33,110 bases of DNA from an uncultured Bacilli bacterium (GCA_947630105.1 CANRGD010000008.1:1-33110); one strand, 5' to 3'; shown: positions 1 through 10,691, counted from the stretch's first letter. The notes: generated from the letters alone by a model not told the origin. Numbers and translations: made by a program.

Positions 1-154
1 TCATCACACATTTTGCCACTGTTATCAGTTGAACCATCATCTATAACTAATATTTCTAAATTCTTATATGTTTGATTTACTATTGATGCAAGACATTCAT
101 CTAAATATTCTTCTACATTGTAAACTGGGACAATAACACTAATTTTATCTTTCA
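1..154. repeat. Direct repeat copy A (GT2 5' end)
   Basis: 152/154 identical to 937-1090. Confidence 0.95.
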
Positions 155-155
155 T
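1..155 (-). CDS. GT2 family glycosyltransferase, N-terminal part only (runs off the left edge)
   Basis: ATG at 155 with upstream GAGGTG; translation [52 protein letters not shown] is a typical GT2 (GT-A) start. Confidence 0.85.
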   Translation of the reverse strand, partial: MKDKISVIVPVYNVEEYLDECLASIVNQTYKNLEILVIDDGSTDNSGKMCD

Positions 156-167
156 GTTTTCACCTCA

Positions 168-1091
168 TCATTTAATTTTTTTTAATAATAAATATAGTGG
201 TGTAAAGTAAACAGCCATTATTATTTTTATTCTATTTTGAAGCCCAATCTTTTTTCTTAAAATATGGTTATCAAGATAACTTTTTATTATTCTTTCATAT
301 TTACTATAATCAAAATTTTTACCTATTTTATTTCTATAAATATAAAAATTGCATATATTATCGCATTGTATATAATACCTTTCAAATATATCATATTTTT
401 CAAAAACTTTATTAACTATATAAGCAGATTCAATAGATGTAATAAGTTTTTTAGGATCGCCAACATGTCTAATACTTCCTTCTCTTTGTCTAAAATAATA
501 TAATGGCTTATGCACATAATTAATTTTTGAAATTTTATCCAAATAGGTATAAAAGAATGAAATATCTTCCATAGCTTTAACATCTTCTATAAATAGTAAA
601 TTATCTAATTTTTCTCTTAAATACATTTTATTCCAAACAGTTCCATCTCCTAATGAAAACATTTTTCTAATCATATATTTAATATCATAGTTATCATATG
701 AGAATGTAACTTTATCAAGTGAATTATTTTTATAAGAGAAATATTCGCAACAAACTAAGTCAGCTCCAATGCTATTTTTAATTAATTCTTCATACATAGT
801 TGTGTCTATAAAATCATCTGAATCAACAAAGCTAATCCATTTACCAGTTGCATGTTTTAAGCCTACATTTCTTGCTGAAGATAAACCACCATTTTCTTTG
901 TGAAACACTTTAATTCTCTTATCTTTCGTTGCCCATTCATCACACATTTTGCCACTGTTATCAGTTGAACCATCATCTATAACTAATATTTCTAAATTTT
1001 TATATGTTTGATTTACTATTGATGCAAGACATTCATCTAAATATTCTTCTACATTGTAAACTGGGACAATAACACTAATTTTATCCTTCAC
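168..1091 (-). CDS. GT2 family glycosyltransferase; start probably GTG at 1091 rather than the ORF-track start at 1115
   Basis: SVIVPVYN...[10 protein letters not shown]...SFVDSDDF motifs; GTG at 1091 has an upstream AGGTG, aligns with the ATG of the neighbouring paralogue, and removes the overlap with the upstream gene. Confidence 0.85.
   Translation of the reverse strand: MKDKISVIVPVYNVEEYLDECLASIVNQTYKNLEILVIDDGSTDNSGKMCDEWATKDKRIKVFHKENGGLSSARNVGLKHATGKWISFVDSDDFIDTTMYEELIKNSIGADLVCCEYFSYKNNSLDKVTFSYDNYDIKYMIRKMFSLGDGTVWNKMYLREKLDNLLFIEDVKAMEDISFFYTYLDKISKINYVHKPLYYFRQREGSIRHVGDPKKLITSIESAYIVNKVFEKYDIFERYYIQCDNICNFYIYRNKIGKNFDYSKYERIIKSYLDNHILRKKIGLQNRIKIIMAVYFTPLYLLLKKIK
937..1090. repeat. 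Direct repeat copy B (GT2 5' end)
   Basis: 152/154 identical to 1-154 (differences at 63/999 and 150/1086). Confidence 0.95.
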
Positions 1092-1099
1092 TATAACAC

Positions 1100-2236
1100 C
1101 TACTCTACATTCCATTTATTATATAATGATAGTATTTTATATAATAAATAATTATTTTTTATATAACTTCTATAAAATAATTTATCTTTTTTATTTTTTA
1201 TTTCATTATAATTTAATTCTAAATTTTTAATAAATTTTGAATTTAAGTAAAATATTTTTTTCTTTATTTTTAGTGGTAATTTATTTAATCTTGTATAAGA
1301 AATTACTTCTAATTCATTTAATAATACTTGTTTATAAATATTATCTATTTTTAAATTAATATTTTTAGCATATTGATATATGTATCTTGGTAAATAATAC
1401 TGACTTAAACATTTATAATTTATAGAATGCTCCACTGTTTTAGATATATTATTATCATGTTGTCTATAGTAATATAGGCAATCTTTTATGCCAATAACTT
1501 TCTTACATGTTGGAAATATTAAAGATCTCATAACCATATCTTCATACCAATATCCTTCTGGTAAACGAATATCATATAAAATACTTCTTTTAATAACGCT
1601 CATCCAGAGAAAGCCTTCTATTTTTAAAATATCGTTTCCAAGTCCATTATTATTTCTATAAACAATTCCATAATTGTTTTCTAAAAAATTATCATATTTC
1701 GTATAATAGCCACATTTAACAATATCTGCATCATATGAAATAGCTTCATTCATTAAAGTTTCAATATAGTTTTCTTTAATAAAATCATCACTATCAATAA
1801 ATGAAATATATTTACCAACTGCATTATCTAAACCATTATTTCGAGCCTTAGCAGCTCCTCCATTTTTTTGATTTATTATTTTTATTCGTTTATCTTTATA
1901 TTCCTTTAATATTTTTAAAGAAGAATCAGTTGAACCATCATTAATTACTAATATTTCATAATTATATTTAGTTTTATTATTTAAAATTGAATCAATACAT
2001 TCTTTTAAATATTTTTCTGAATTATAAATGGGAATTATAATTGATAAATCAATATTTTTATCTATATGTTTATTCGTTGGTTTTTTATAAATATAAGGCT
2101 TTGGATTATATATTTTTCTTATATCATGTTCATATTCTTTAAGCTTTTCTTCCGATATTTTTTTTGAGAATAATGAAACAAATGGTATTAATATTCTTAA
2201 GAAAAAACATATTATTTTTTTTACTATTTTTTTCAT
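1100..2236 (-). CDS. GT2 family glycosyltransferase
   Basis: LSIIIPIYNSEKYLKECIDSIL...INDGSTDSS...SFIDSDDF. Confidence 0.88.
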   Translation of the reverse strand: MKKIVKKIICFFLRILIPFVSLFSKKISEEKLKEYEHDIRKIYNPKPYIYKKPTNKHIDKNIDLSIIIPIYNSEKYLKECIDSILNNKTKYNYEILVINDGSTDSSLKILKEYKDKRIKIINQKNGGAAKARNNGLDNAVGKYISFIDSDDFIKENYIETLMNEAISYDADIVKCGYYTKYDNFLENNYGIVYRNNNGLGNDILKIEGFLWMSVIKRSILYDIRLPEGYWYEDMVMRSLIFPTCKKVIGIKDCLYYYRQHDNNISKTVEHSINYKCLSQYYLPRYIYQYAKNINLKIDNIYKQVLLNELEVISYTRLNKLPLKIKKKIFYLNSKFIKNLELNYNEIKNKKDKLFYRSYIKNNYLLYKILSLYNKWNVE

Positions 2237-2250
2237 ATTCTCACCTCTTT

Positions 2251-3441
2251 TTAAAGTAAATCATATATTTTACTTAGTTCTTCTTTATTTTCAATAGTAT
2301 TATCTTTTTTAAGATTATCAATAAATTTATCTCTAACACTTTTATTATCTATTAACAATTTAATTTTTTGAGCTATTTCTTCATTGGTATTAGCTAAATA
2401 TCCGTTTACACCATCAGTAATTTGTTCAGCAATTTCTTTGATATTATTTCCAACAATTGGTTTTGCTAAAGCTTTAGCCTCTAGCACTGTAACGGCATAG
2501 CCTTCGAATCTAGAAGTTGTAACATATATATCTGATTTTTCTATCCATTTATATGGATTATTAGTAGCACCATATAAAATAAAATGATTTTCTAAATTTT
2601 TTCTTTTAATTTTAGTTAAAAGATTTTCTTTTTCTTCTCCTTCACCAAAAACATACCACTTAATGTTATATCCTAATTTATTAACAAGAATATCACAAAC
2701 ATCAATAGCATTATCTAAACCTTTCTGGTAAACAAGTCTTCCTACTGTAGATATCCAAATTTCATCTTTTTTCTTCTTTATATCTATTGGTTCTTTACCC
2801 ATCTCTTTTATCATTTTTTTAGATATCATATTTTTAATAACCAAAAATTTATCTTTATATTCAGGAAAATATTCATTTAATGCTTCTAAACAAGTATTTG
2901 AAACAGTAGCAATGTTATCATAAAAATTAAAGTAATATTTATCTAATTTATAATCAAAGGGATATTTTTTATAATTATTATGAATAAATCCTATTTTCTT
3001 TTTAGCTTTAACTTTATCAATATTGAAATATAATGAATATCTTTCCATAAAACCAATAGAAACATCATAATTTTTATTTAAACCAGAAATTATATGTTTT
3101 ACATGATTCCAACCTAAATATATAGCTTTTCTATGTAACAATTTATTATAAATATAACCAAATATATATAGTAATGAATAAAAAGCTTTTTTTGGTTTTT
3201 TATTTATTAAAAATATTAATGGAGCAAATGCTTTATTTTTTTCAAATTTTTTAAAATCAACATCTTCAGCTAATAAATTAACCTCTTTAGGTAATTGCTT
3301 TAAAAATTCTCCTTCTACACCAAATAAGAATAAATCAACTTCATATTTTTTATAATCAAATAAAGATAAAATAGTAACTAAACTTTTTTCAGCTCCACCT
3401 ATACTCAAAGAATTCATTACAAATACTATTTTTTTCTTCAT
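2251..3441 (-). CDS. GT4-like glycosyltransferase
   Basis: MNSLSIGGAEKSL N-terminus; C-terminal VGRLVYQKGLDNAI...YVTTSRFEGYAVTVLEAKALAKPIV motif. Confidence 0.87.
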   Translation of the reverse strand: MKKKIVFVMNSLSIGGAEKSLVTILSLFDYKKYEVDLFLFGVEGEFLKQLPKEVNLLAEDVDFKKFEKNKAFAPLIFLINKKPKKAFYSLLYIFGYIYNKLLHRKAIYLGWNHVKHIISGLNKNYDVSIGFMERYSLYFNIDKVKAKKKIGFIHNNYKKYPFDYKLDKYYFNFYDNIATVSNTCLEALNEYFPEYKDKFLVIKNMISKKMIKEMGKEPIDIKKKKDEIWISTVGRLVYQKGLDNAIDVCDILVNKLGYNIKWYVFGEGEEKENLLTKIKRKNLENHFILYGATNNPYKWIEKSDIYVTTSRFEGYAVTVLEAKALAKPIVGNNIKEIAEQITDGVNGYLANTNEEIAQKIKLLIDNKSVRDKFIDNLKKDNTIENKEELSKIYDLL

Positions 3442-4461
3442 TTACTTCACCACTTTATTTATTAGTAATTTTATGTTTCTTTTGCAATTACTAAATATTT
3501 TTAATTTAATAAATAATAAATAACTTTCATATTTATCAAAGATTTCTATTTGATATCTTTCTTGTAATTCTTTGTATTCTTTATATTCATCCATATTTTT
3601 TAAATAATTTATATATTTTAAATATTCTTTATATGAGGAACTGATGGAAATTTGTCTACACCAGTTCATAGTAGCATTTTTAGTACACTCTAGCAATCCT
3701 TTTATAAAATCTTCTTTACCCATGTCAATAATAATTTTATCAATAAATAAATCTATCCTATAATGATCTACTATTTTTTTTATAAGTTTACTACTATCAT
3801 TTTTTCTAGTGGCACTATATTCATTAATAGCATAATGATAATAAGCATTATCACTAATAAAAATATTGGAAGCAGCTAATAAATTTAAAAAATAAAATAA
3901 ATAATCCTCTCCATAACTAAATTCTTTATTAAATTTATTATTTTTAATTAATTCCTTTTTAAAAAAAGAATTACAAACTGAACCAAACTCATGATTGACT
4001 AAAAACATTTTTAGTAAAGTATTTAAATCTGTTTTTAAATCTAAATAACCATTAACAGAATTTTTTGATTTTTTTTGAAAGTTTTTTACCTCTAAGTAAC
4101 TTTGAAATTTTATTATATCTGGATAATTATTATTTATAGCAATATTAATCATTTCTTCAAAATAATTAGTATCAATATAATCATCAGAATCAATAAAAGT
4201 TATATACTTTCCTTTAGATACATCAATACCTTTATTTCTAGAAATAGAAACGCCTTGATTTTTTTGATGAATTACAGTTATTCTTTTATCTTTTTTGGCC
4301 CATTCATCACACATAGGACCACTATTATCAGTTGAGCCATCATCAATTAAAATTACTTGAATATTTTTAATTGTTTGATTTATAACAGATGAAATACATT
4401 TATTTAAATACTTTTCAACATTATATACTGGTATAATAACTGATATTAAATCTTTTTTCAT
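3442..4461 (-). CDS. GT2 family glycosyltransferase
   Basis: ISVIIPVYNVEKYLNKCISSVINQT...[24 protein letters not shown]...TFIDSDDYI. Confidence 0.88.
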   Translation of the reverse strand: MKKDLISVIIPVYNVEKYLNKCISSVINQTIKNIQVILIDDGSTDNSGPMCDEWAKKDKRITVIHQKNQGVSISRNKGIDVSKGKYITFIDSDDYIDTNYFEEMINIAINNNYPDIIKFQSYLEVKNFQKKSKNSVNGYLDLKTDLNTLLKMFLVNHEFGSVCNSFFKKELIKNNKFNKEFSYGEDYLFYFLNLLAASNIFISDNAYYHYAINEYSATRKNDSSKLIKKIVDHYRIDLFIDKIIIDMGKEDFIKGLLECTKNATMNWCRQISISSSYKEYLKYINYLKNMDEYKEYKELQERYQIEIFDKYESYLLFIKLKIFSNCKRNIKLLINKVVK

Positions 4462-4488
4462 GTCCCTAAACTCCTTACAACTTTTTAT

Positions 4489-5493
4489 TTATTTCTTTTT
4501 TCTTTCTACTAATCGATTTGGATAAAAGAAATATTCAACAAAATTAAATAATTTAATATTTTTATAACTCCAAACAATAATTAGTGATAATAATATTGAT
4601 AAAATAGTACCTATTAGTAATAATAATGTAAAATTACTGATACCTATATTAATAAAAACTGTTCTAACAATTGCCGTAAATATTGTATGTAATAAATATA
4701 TAACCATACTGTAAGTACCACATAACTTTATAAAATTCATCTTTTCTTGTTTTTGCATAATAATTATTAAAATTATTGCTAAAGGAATACCTATTAATAC
4801 CATATTAATTTCAGTAGGCACACTATTAAATGTAAATATTCCAATTATTAAGATAATTGCATTAAATATTAAATATTTACTTTTATGAAGGTGAATGTTT
4901 TCTTGAGCGATATTATATCCAACATTATAAAACAATCCATAACTCATCCAATTTAATAAAACCAATGTTTTTGATTTACTTAATAAAATAATATTTAATA
5001 TATAAATAAGAATCCAAAAGATAGTATTAATATATTTTAAATTTTTATTTTTTTCAAAAATCCCATGAACAACTTTTATTATTAATAGTGATAATAAATA
5101 CCAAAATACCCATTTACCACTATAAAATAATGTATATAAATCACTAAAAGTAGCTTCATGATTACCACTAAAGATAAACATTTTTATAAACCAAAATAAA
5201 TAGACAAAAATGAGATATGGTATATAGAGCTGAATTATATTTTTTTTCAAATACTCAAAATATGATATTTTGTTTTTATTTAATTTACCAAAAAGTTTTT
5301 CTGTCATACCACTTAAAATAAACATTAGTGGTAAGTGAAAACTATATAATATTTTATCTAAGATAAGAGCATAATTTGAATTTATTCCAGCACTAACTAA
5401 GCCTCTTTCCATATGGCCTATAACTATTAATATAATCGCTATTCCTCTTAGAATATCTAAATATTTTATTCTTGATTGTTTCAAGATTATCAC
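4489..5493 (-). CDS. Multi-TM acyltransferase (acyltransferase-3 family)
   Basis: RIKYLDILRGIAIILIVIGHME...FHLPLMFILSGM; many TM helices. Confidence 0.85.
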   Translation of the reverse strand: MIILKQSRIKYLDILRGIAIILIVIGHMERGLVSAGINSNYALILDKILYSFHLPLMFILSGMTEKLFGKLNKNKISYFEYLKKNIIQLYIPYLIFVYLFWFIKMFIFSGNHEATFSDLYTLFYSGKWVFWYLLSLLIIKVVHGIFEKNKNLKYINTIFWILIYILNIILLSKSKTLVLLNWMSYGLFYNVGYNIAQENIHLHKSKYLIFNAIILIIGIFTFNSVPTEINMVLIGIPLAIILIIIMQKQEKMNFIKLCGTYSMVIYLLHTIFTAIVRTVFINIGISNFTLLLLIGTILSILLSLIIVWSYKNIKLFNFVEYFFYPNRLVERKKK

Positions 5494-6603
5494 CTACTTC
5501 ATATTTTGAAGATAAAAATCATATACTTTTTGATAACTATTTTTACTATTAAATTCAGCTGGTACTTTTTCTATTACTTGATCATCTCTTTGGTTAGGAG
5601 AATTTAAAATTATATTTGCCCATTCTTTAGGACTTAACTCTAAAGATAAAAATTCAACATTACCAGTTATATTAGAAGTTTTATCAACGTTACTAGAGGT
5701 ATAACATTTTAAACCATTAACTTGAGCTTCGATTAAAGCTATACTCATTCCTTCAAACTTAGAAGGCATCACATATATATCTATTGCGGATAATATTTCA
5801 TTAACATCATTCCTATTTCCTAAAAATAAGACATTATTTGCAATATTAAGCTCTTTAACTTTTTCTTCCATTTTTAATCTTATTGGACCTTCTCCAACTA
5901 AAATAAGCTTACTATCTTTATTTATTTTTAAAGCTTCATTAAATATATCTATCAAAAAGCTATGATTTTTTACATCCATAAATAATCCTACTAAGCCAAA
6001 AACTGTAGTACTAGCAGATATATGTAATTTTTTTCTCACTTTTGACCTATTACTTTGTTGAAAAGTAAATTTAGCAATATCAATACCATTGTTAAATATT
6101 ATAAAATCTTTATTTCCATAAGCAAATTTTCCAGCTTTAGCACCACAAGCTACACGAATTATTTTTTTATTGTATTTTTTTACTGCTAATCTGCCTAGTT
6201 TATCTAAAATTTTAGTTTTAGTATAATTTTTTTCTTTTTTAAAACCAGCTGTATGACAATGAACTATTACTTTGGCAGTGGAATATTTGCAAGCATAAGT
6301 AATTCTTTCAAATAAACTATAACTCATCATATTTATATGAATATAATCAAAATCATTATGTAAATATATATCTTTTAAATCTTTAAGATATTTATGGTAG
6401 CTTTTTTTGCGATCTTCAACTTCATATATTTTAACTCCAGATTTTATATACTCATCATAAAAAGAAATTTTCATACCTTTTTGGATTAATAAAGATATTT
6501 CAAATATTTCATGATTCATATTTTTATAAAGATTATATATATATGTTTCAATACCACCAATATCACTTGATAATCCTTCATATAATATTTTTATTTTTTT
6601 CAT
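5494..6603 (-). CDS. GT4 glycosyltransferase, EpsF-like
   Basis: GIETYIYNLY N-terminus; FNNGIDIAKF; VPSKFEGMSIALIEAQ. Confidence 0.85.
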   Translation of the reverse strand: MKKIKILYEGLSSDIGGIETYIYNLYKNMNHEIFEISLLIQKGMKISFYDEYIKSGVKIYEVEDRKKSYHKYLKDLKDIYLHNDFDYIHINMMSYSLFERITYACKYSTAKVIVHCHTAGFKKEKNYTKTKILDKLGRLAVKKYNKKIIRVACGAKAGKFAYGNKDFIIFNNGIDIAKFTFQQSNRSKVRKKLHISASTTVFGLVGLFMDVKNHSFLIDIFNEALKINKDSKLILVGEGPIRLKMEEKVKELNIANNVLFLGNRNDVNEILSAIDIYVMPSKFEGMSIALIEAQVNGLKCYTSSNVDKTSNITGNVEFLSLELSPKEWANIILNSPNQRDDQVIEKVPAEFNSKNSYQKVYDFYLQNMK

Positions 6604-6645
6604 ATTTTTTCACCTCTAACTTTGGCAAAATTATTAAAATAGATA

Positions 6646-8460
6646 TTATTTACCTCGTATTATAAATCTCATTTTTCTATAAATTGTTATACAAAAATAT
6701 AAAATAAAATCTTTTAAATTTCTTTTTCTGTTAGCGTATGTTTTAACAATTTCATCTATATCTACATCAAATTCAGCTAAATTAGCTTTAATAAAATTCT
6801 CTAAATATTCTAATTGGTTATCAGTAATATGATTAGGATGATATACAAAAGTAAAAATACCATTTTTAGAAATTTTATGAGGGGTATCAAATACTGATGG
6901 CAAAAATAACATTCCTTTATATTTATAAGGGAAAAATGCATAGCCATCAGAGATGAAAGAAAAATATTTTAAGTCCGTACAAGCTTTTATAGTTAATTTA
7001 TCAAAACTATGATTAGGAGCAAAAAAACAAGTTGCTTTTATATTTTTTTCTTTTAATATCTTATAACCTTTAGCTAATATTTTTTTTTGGGCAGTATAAC
7101 TTTTTCCCATATATTCTGTTTTTTTCTTTTTTAAATGAGAATGGGGAAAATCATATTTATGATGATATCCATGAAGAGCCATAATCCACCCTTTTTTCTG
7201 CCATTTTTGAGGATACTTTTGCCAAAATTTATCAATTATACCATAATTAAATTCTAAATCTTTATTAGCAGGTATAATACCCACAATAGGTTTAATATTA
7301 TATTTATCTAATAATTTTTCCATCTTGTTCCAATTTTCTTCATTCATATTTGGGCAAGCATCATCAAGTCTAATTATGTACTTTAACATTTTACTTCCTC
7401 CTTTTCCTATAAGTTGATCTTTTAGTTTTGGTTTTTTCATACCATATAAATAGGGAAAATATTTTTTTATTATAAAACCTAATAGTAGAGAAACACTTAC
7501 TGAGATCATAGTTATAAATAAACCTAAGAGAATACAATTTAGTGTACTACCAGTACTTAAAATAATTTTTGAAAAATTAATCTTAGTTTGAAATAAAATT
7601 ATTATAATTTTATGAAATATTAATATACTTAAAGTATTTTGACCAATTATTTGTAATACTTTATTTTTACCAATTTTAAATGAAATAAGAAATGTTGTAA
7701 GGGAAAATATAATACTAGTAAATAAAAAGTATAAATAATTTCCATAGATGTAATCAGAGCATGAGATGGTACCATTAATTTTACTAATATATATTGCTTC
7801 TATAACTAAAAGAAATAAGATTATTTTCGATATAGTATTAGTACTTAACTTCTCAATTAGCTTATACTCTTTTAAAATAAAGCCTAAACTATAAAATGGC
7901 ATCACTACTAATGCTGTGTTTATTCCCCAAGGTAATATAAGGGAAAGTTTTGTTGAGAAAAAACTTATAATAAATAAAAAACTTAACTTAATCCAGATAT
8001 TAATTTTTTGTAAAATTTTTGTATCCAATAATTTATATAATACTTCTGTAGTAAATAATGCTGGTAAAAACCATAAAGAATTATTTTGTCTTAATGATAA
8101 TTGATAACCAACACCATATAATATTTCAAGAATTGAATCTTTTAATTTAAAAGTTGCATTGGCATTTATAGTAGCATTAACGCTTCTTCCAAATAAGAAA
8201 TAAGGAAGTAAAAAAGCTAAAGTAAATATAAAATAAGGAATCATTAAGGTTAAAAATTTTTTTACTACAAATTCTTTAGTATTTTTTTCTCTATTATATA
8301 AATAACCAGATATAATAAAGAATAATACAACATGAAAACTATATATTAAATTAAATAACCGATAGGTATTCCCATTATGAACTATAGTATGACCAAAAAC
8401 AATTAATAATATGGCTAGTGCTCTGGTGATATCTATAAAACTAATTCTTTTGTTTTTCAT
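6646..8460 (-). CDS. Fusion: N-terminal acyltransferase-3 (about 357 aa) and C-terminal polysaccharide deacetylase-like / DUF2334-type domain (about 247 aa)
   Basis: N-term RISFIDITRALAILLIVFGHTIVHNG...FHVVLFFIISGYLYNR; C-term MLKYIIRLDDACPNMNEENWNKMEKLLDKYNIKPIVGIIPANKD...ALHGYHHKYDF...CFFAPNHSFD; no stop codon in between. Confidence 0.82.
   Translation of the reverse strand: MKNKRISFIDITRALAILLIVFGHTIVHNGNTYRLFNLIYSFHVVLFFIISGYLYNREKNTKEFVVKKFLTLMIPYFIFTLAFLLPYFLFGRSVNATINANATFKLKDSILEILYGVGYQLSLRQNNSLWFLPALFTTEVLYKLLDTKILQKINIWIKLSFLFIISFFSTKLSLILPWGINTALVVMPFYSLGFILKEYKLIEKLSTNTISKIILFLLVIEAIYISKINGTISCSDYIYGNYLYFLFTSIIFSLTTFLISFKIGKNKVLQIIGQNTLSILIFHKIIIILFQTKINFSKIILSTGSTLNCILLGLFITMISVSVSLLLGFIIKKYFPYLYGMKKPKLKDQLIGKGGSKMLKYIIRLDDACPNMNEENWNKMEKLLDKYNIKPIVGIIPANKDLEFNYGIIDKFWQKYPQKWQKKGWIMALHGYHHKYDFPHSHLKKKKTEYMGKSYTAQKKILAKGYKILKEKNIKATCFFAPNHSFDKLTIKACTDLKYFSFISDGYAFFPYKYKGMLFLPSVFDTPHKISKNGIFTFVYHPNHITDNQLEYLENFIKANLAEFDVDIDEIVKTYANRKRNLKDFILYFCITIYRKMRFIIRGK
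7389..7405 (-). promoter_or_regulatory. Internal ribosome-binding site plus ATG at the fusion junction
   Basis: Minus strand AAAAGGAGG-AAGTAAA-ATG, in frame with the ORF (codon 358). Confidence 0.65.
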
Positions 8461-9499
8461 TTATATCACCTTCTTTTATTTTCATTAAATTTATATAATA
8501 CATTAATAAAACTGATTGATGTCTTGCTAATGTACCAAAATCAGATTCTGAAGCTACTAGCATTATTAAATATGATAAAACTAAAGTTACATATGTTATA
8601 TTCTTTATATTTAATTTTTTTATAGATTGTTGAAGTAACGAAATATTAAAAACTTGATATATAAAGAATATAACATATTTTGGTCCAAATTTAATTATTT
8701 CTAGTGGAAGACAAATTCTTACAAAATTAATTATATAATTGGGAATAAAAAATATGGTACTATTTCCTGAAAATACATTTTTAATAATTGTAGTAACACC
8801 CGTTATATCTTCTAATGATTCACGTCTATTAATTAATTCATCAAAAGAACTATATGAAATAAATCTACATAAGTATACTCCTATAAAGAAGACAATAAAT
8901 ATAGGGATAATGCTTTTTATAATTCCTAATTTTTTTTCATTTTTAATTTGCTTGGAAAGAAAATAATAACAAATTATAATTAATCCTGCTTCTATTATGT
9001 AATATTCTCGAAAAACTAATGATTCTATAAAAAATATAAAAGCAGTAATTAGTATTTTTTTATTATTACTAAGTTTAGTTTGGAACAATCCATATATAAG
9101 TAATAAAAAAATTAATTGAATTAAATCTTTATTGGCATTAAATACTGTCCATGATAGTACAAACATACTAAAATAAATATAAATATATTGTTTTAAGGAA
9201 TACTTTTTAAATTTTAATAATAAGACAAACATGATAGGTGTAAATAATAATGTAAAGAAAATGCTCCATTCTAGGTTTGTTGTGAATCCTAAAAACTTAA
9301 AAACTGAAAATATTTTAATGGGAAAATCAAATGCTTTTTGACCAGTTAAAGTATTATTAATTATACCATTTCTGATATAATTCATAATTCCAAAACCAAA
9401 TGCTTCACTCATTGTATATTGATATATTTTACCAATAGCTGAAACGACAAAAATCAATAATAATAAGAAAAATGTATTTTTATTTACTTTTTTGCTCAT
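8441..9499 (-). CDS. EpsG-like multi-TM protein, candidate EPS polymerase (Wzy role)
   Basis: Multi-TM protein inside a GT cluster; overlaps the next start codon by 20 nt (translational coupling). Confidence 0.65.
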   Translation of the reverse strand: MSKKVNKNTFFLLLLIFVVSAIGKIYQYTMSEAFGFGIMNYIRNGIINNTLTGQKAFDFPIKIFSVFKFLGFTTNLEWSIFFTLLFTPIMFVLLLKFKKYSLKQYIYIYFSMFVLSWTVFNANKDLIQLIFLLLIYGLFQTKLSNNKKILITAFIFFIESLVFREYYIIEAGLIIICYYFLSKQIKNEKKLGIIKSIIPIFIVFFIGVYLCRFISYSSFDELINRRESLEDITGVTTIIKNVFSGNSTIFFIPNYIINFVRICLPLEIIKFGPKYVIFFIYQVFNISLLQQSIKKLNIKNITYVTLVLSYLIMLVASESDFGTLARHQSVLLMYYINLMKIKEGDINEKQKN

Positions 9500-9516
9500 A
9501 TGATTTTCCCCTTTCT

Positions 9517-10635
9517 TTAATTTATATAAAATTTTTGTAATTCATTAGCTGTGTCTTCGATTAAATAATTTTTATTTTTTAATTGTTTTTTATTATTTCT
9601 TCTTTTTAAATTAAAATTACATATTTCAGTTGCCCACTTTTGGGGAGGAGCTGATAAACTAATAAATCTTAATCCTTCAGTTATTTTCACTTCAGTTGTT
9701 ATAACGTCTTTAGATATAAAGCATGGAAGTCCAGCTGCTTGAGCTTCAATAGCTGTAATTGGTAATCCTTCATATAAAGATGGCATTATAAATACATCCA
9801 TAGCTTGCATATATTCATTAACATTACTAGCAAAACCTGTAAAAATAACTTTATCTTCTAAATTTAATTTTTTAACTTTATCTTTTATGTCTTCTTCTAA
9901 AGGACCAGTTCCAATTAATAATAATTTTGAAGTAGGTTTTATTTTTTGTATTTCATTAAATATATCTATTAAAAAAGTATGATTTTTTACTCTATCAAAT
10001 CTTCCCACATTTCCAAAAACTAGTTCTTCAGCAGATATATTTAATTCATTTCTTATTTGTTTTCTTATTTTATTATTTGGTTTAAATCTAGCATACTCAA
10101 TCCCATTATGAATAATTGTAACATTTCCTTTAGCAATTTCTTCTTTTCCATACAACCATTTTCCTGCTGAATTAGAACAAGCAAAATAATTAGTAGCATA
10201 TTTCTTTAAAGGCTTTTTTAATACATTACCTAACAATTGTTTTAATTTATTCTTTGTTTGAAATGTTACACTATGAGCATGTACTATTCTAATTGGTATG
10301 CCATATTTTTTAGCATACTTTAATACCATATAATTTTTACTAGAAGAATGCATATGAATAACTTTATAATCATGATGTTGTTGGAAAAACTTTTCAATAT
10401 TTTTTTTATGTTTTAGATAATCCCATGGTTTGTTAAGCCAAGCATCTATTTTAGTAATTTTGCAGCCTAATTTTTTTATTTCTTCTTCAAGAGGATAACT
10501 AACCCCATCATCTAATAATAAAAAATCTATTTGGAGTTTATTTCTATCCATATGTTTAATATTTTCAAGACAAAATTGTTGAATTCCACCATGTCTTAAT
10601 CTATCAATAAAATATAAAACTTTAACTTTTTTCAT
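9517..10635 (-). CDS. GT4 glycosyltransferase, EpsF-like
   Basis: LRHGGIQQFCLENI; IHNGIEYARF; GNVGRFDRVKNHTFLIDIF; MPSLYEGLPITAIEAQAAGLPC. Confidence 0.9.
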   Translation of the reverse strand: MKKVKVLYFIDRLRHGGIQQFCLENIKHMDRNKLQIDFLLLDDGVSYPLEEEIKKLGCKITKIDAWLNKPWDYLKHKKNIEKFFQQHHDYKVIHMHSSSKNYMVLKYAKKYGIPIRIVHAHSVTFQTKNKLKQLLGNVLKKPLKKYATNYFACSNSAGKWLYGKEEIAKGNVTIIHNGIEYARFKPNNKIRKQIRNELNISAEELVFGNVGRFDRVKNHTFLIDIFNEIQKIKPTSKLLLIGTGPLEEDIKDKVKKLNLEDKVIFTGFASNVNEYMQAMDVFIMPSLYEGLPITAIEAQAAGLPCFISKDVITTEVKITEGLRFISLSAPPQKWATEICNFNLKRRNNKKQLKNKNYLIEDTANELQKFYIN

Positions 10636-10691
10636 TTACTATCACCTTTAAAAAATCCATGTCTCTAATTTGTTCTTTAATATAAGAAGTT

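Noticed and set aside
168-190. Poly-T run near the end of the GT2 gene as a slippage-based phase switch
   Set aside because: Comparable homopolymers occur throughout this AT-rich sequence and this one is at the extreme 3' end of the gene, so slippage would have little effect.
264-503. Plus-strand ORF of 79 aa opposite the GT2 gene (and similar ones at 4102, 7916, 8739, 16602, 17852, 18863, 26238, 26579, 28234)
   Set aside because: Antisense to well-supported genes in AT-rich sequence, no recognisable domain.
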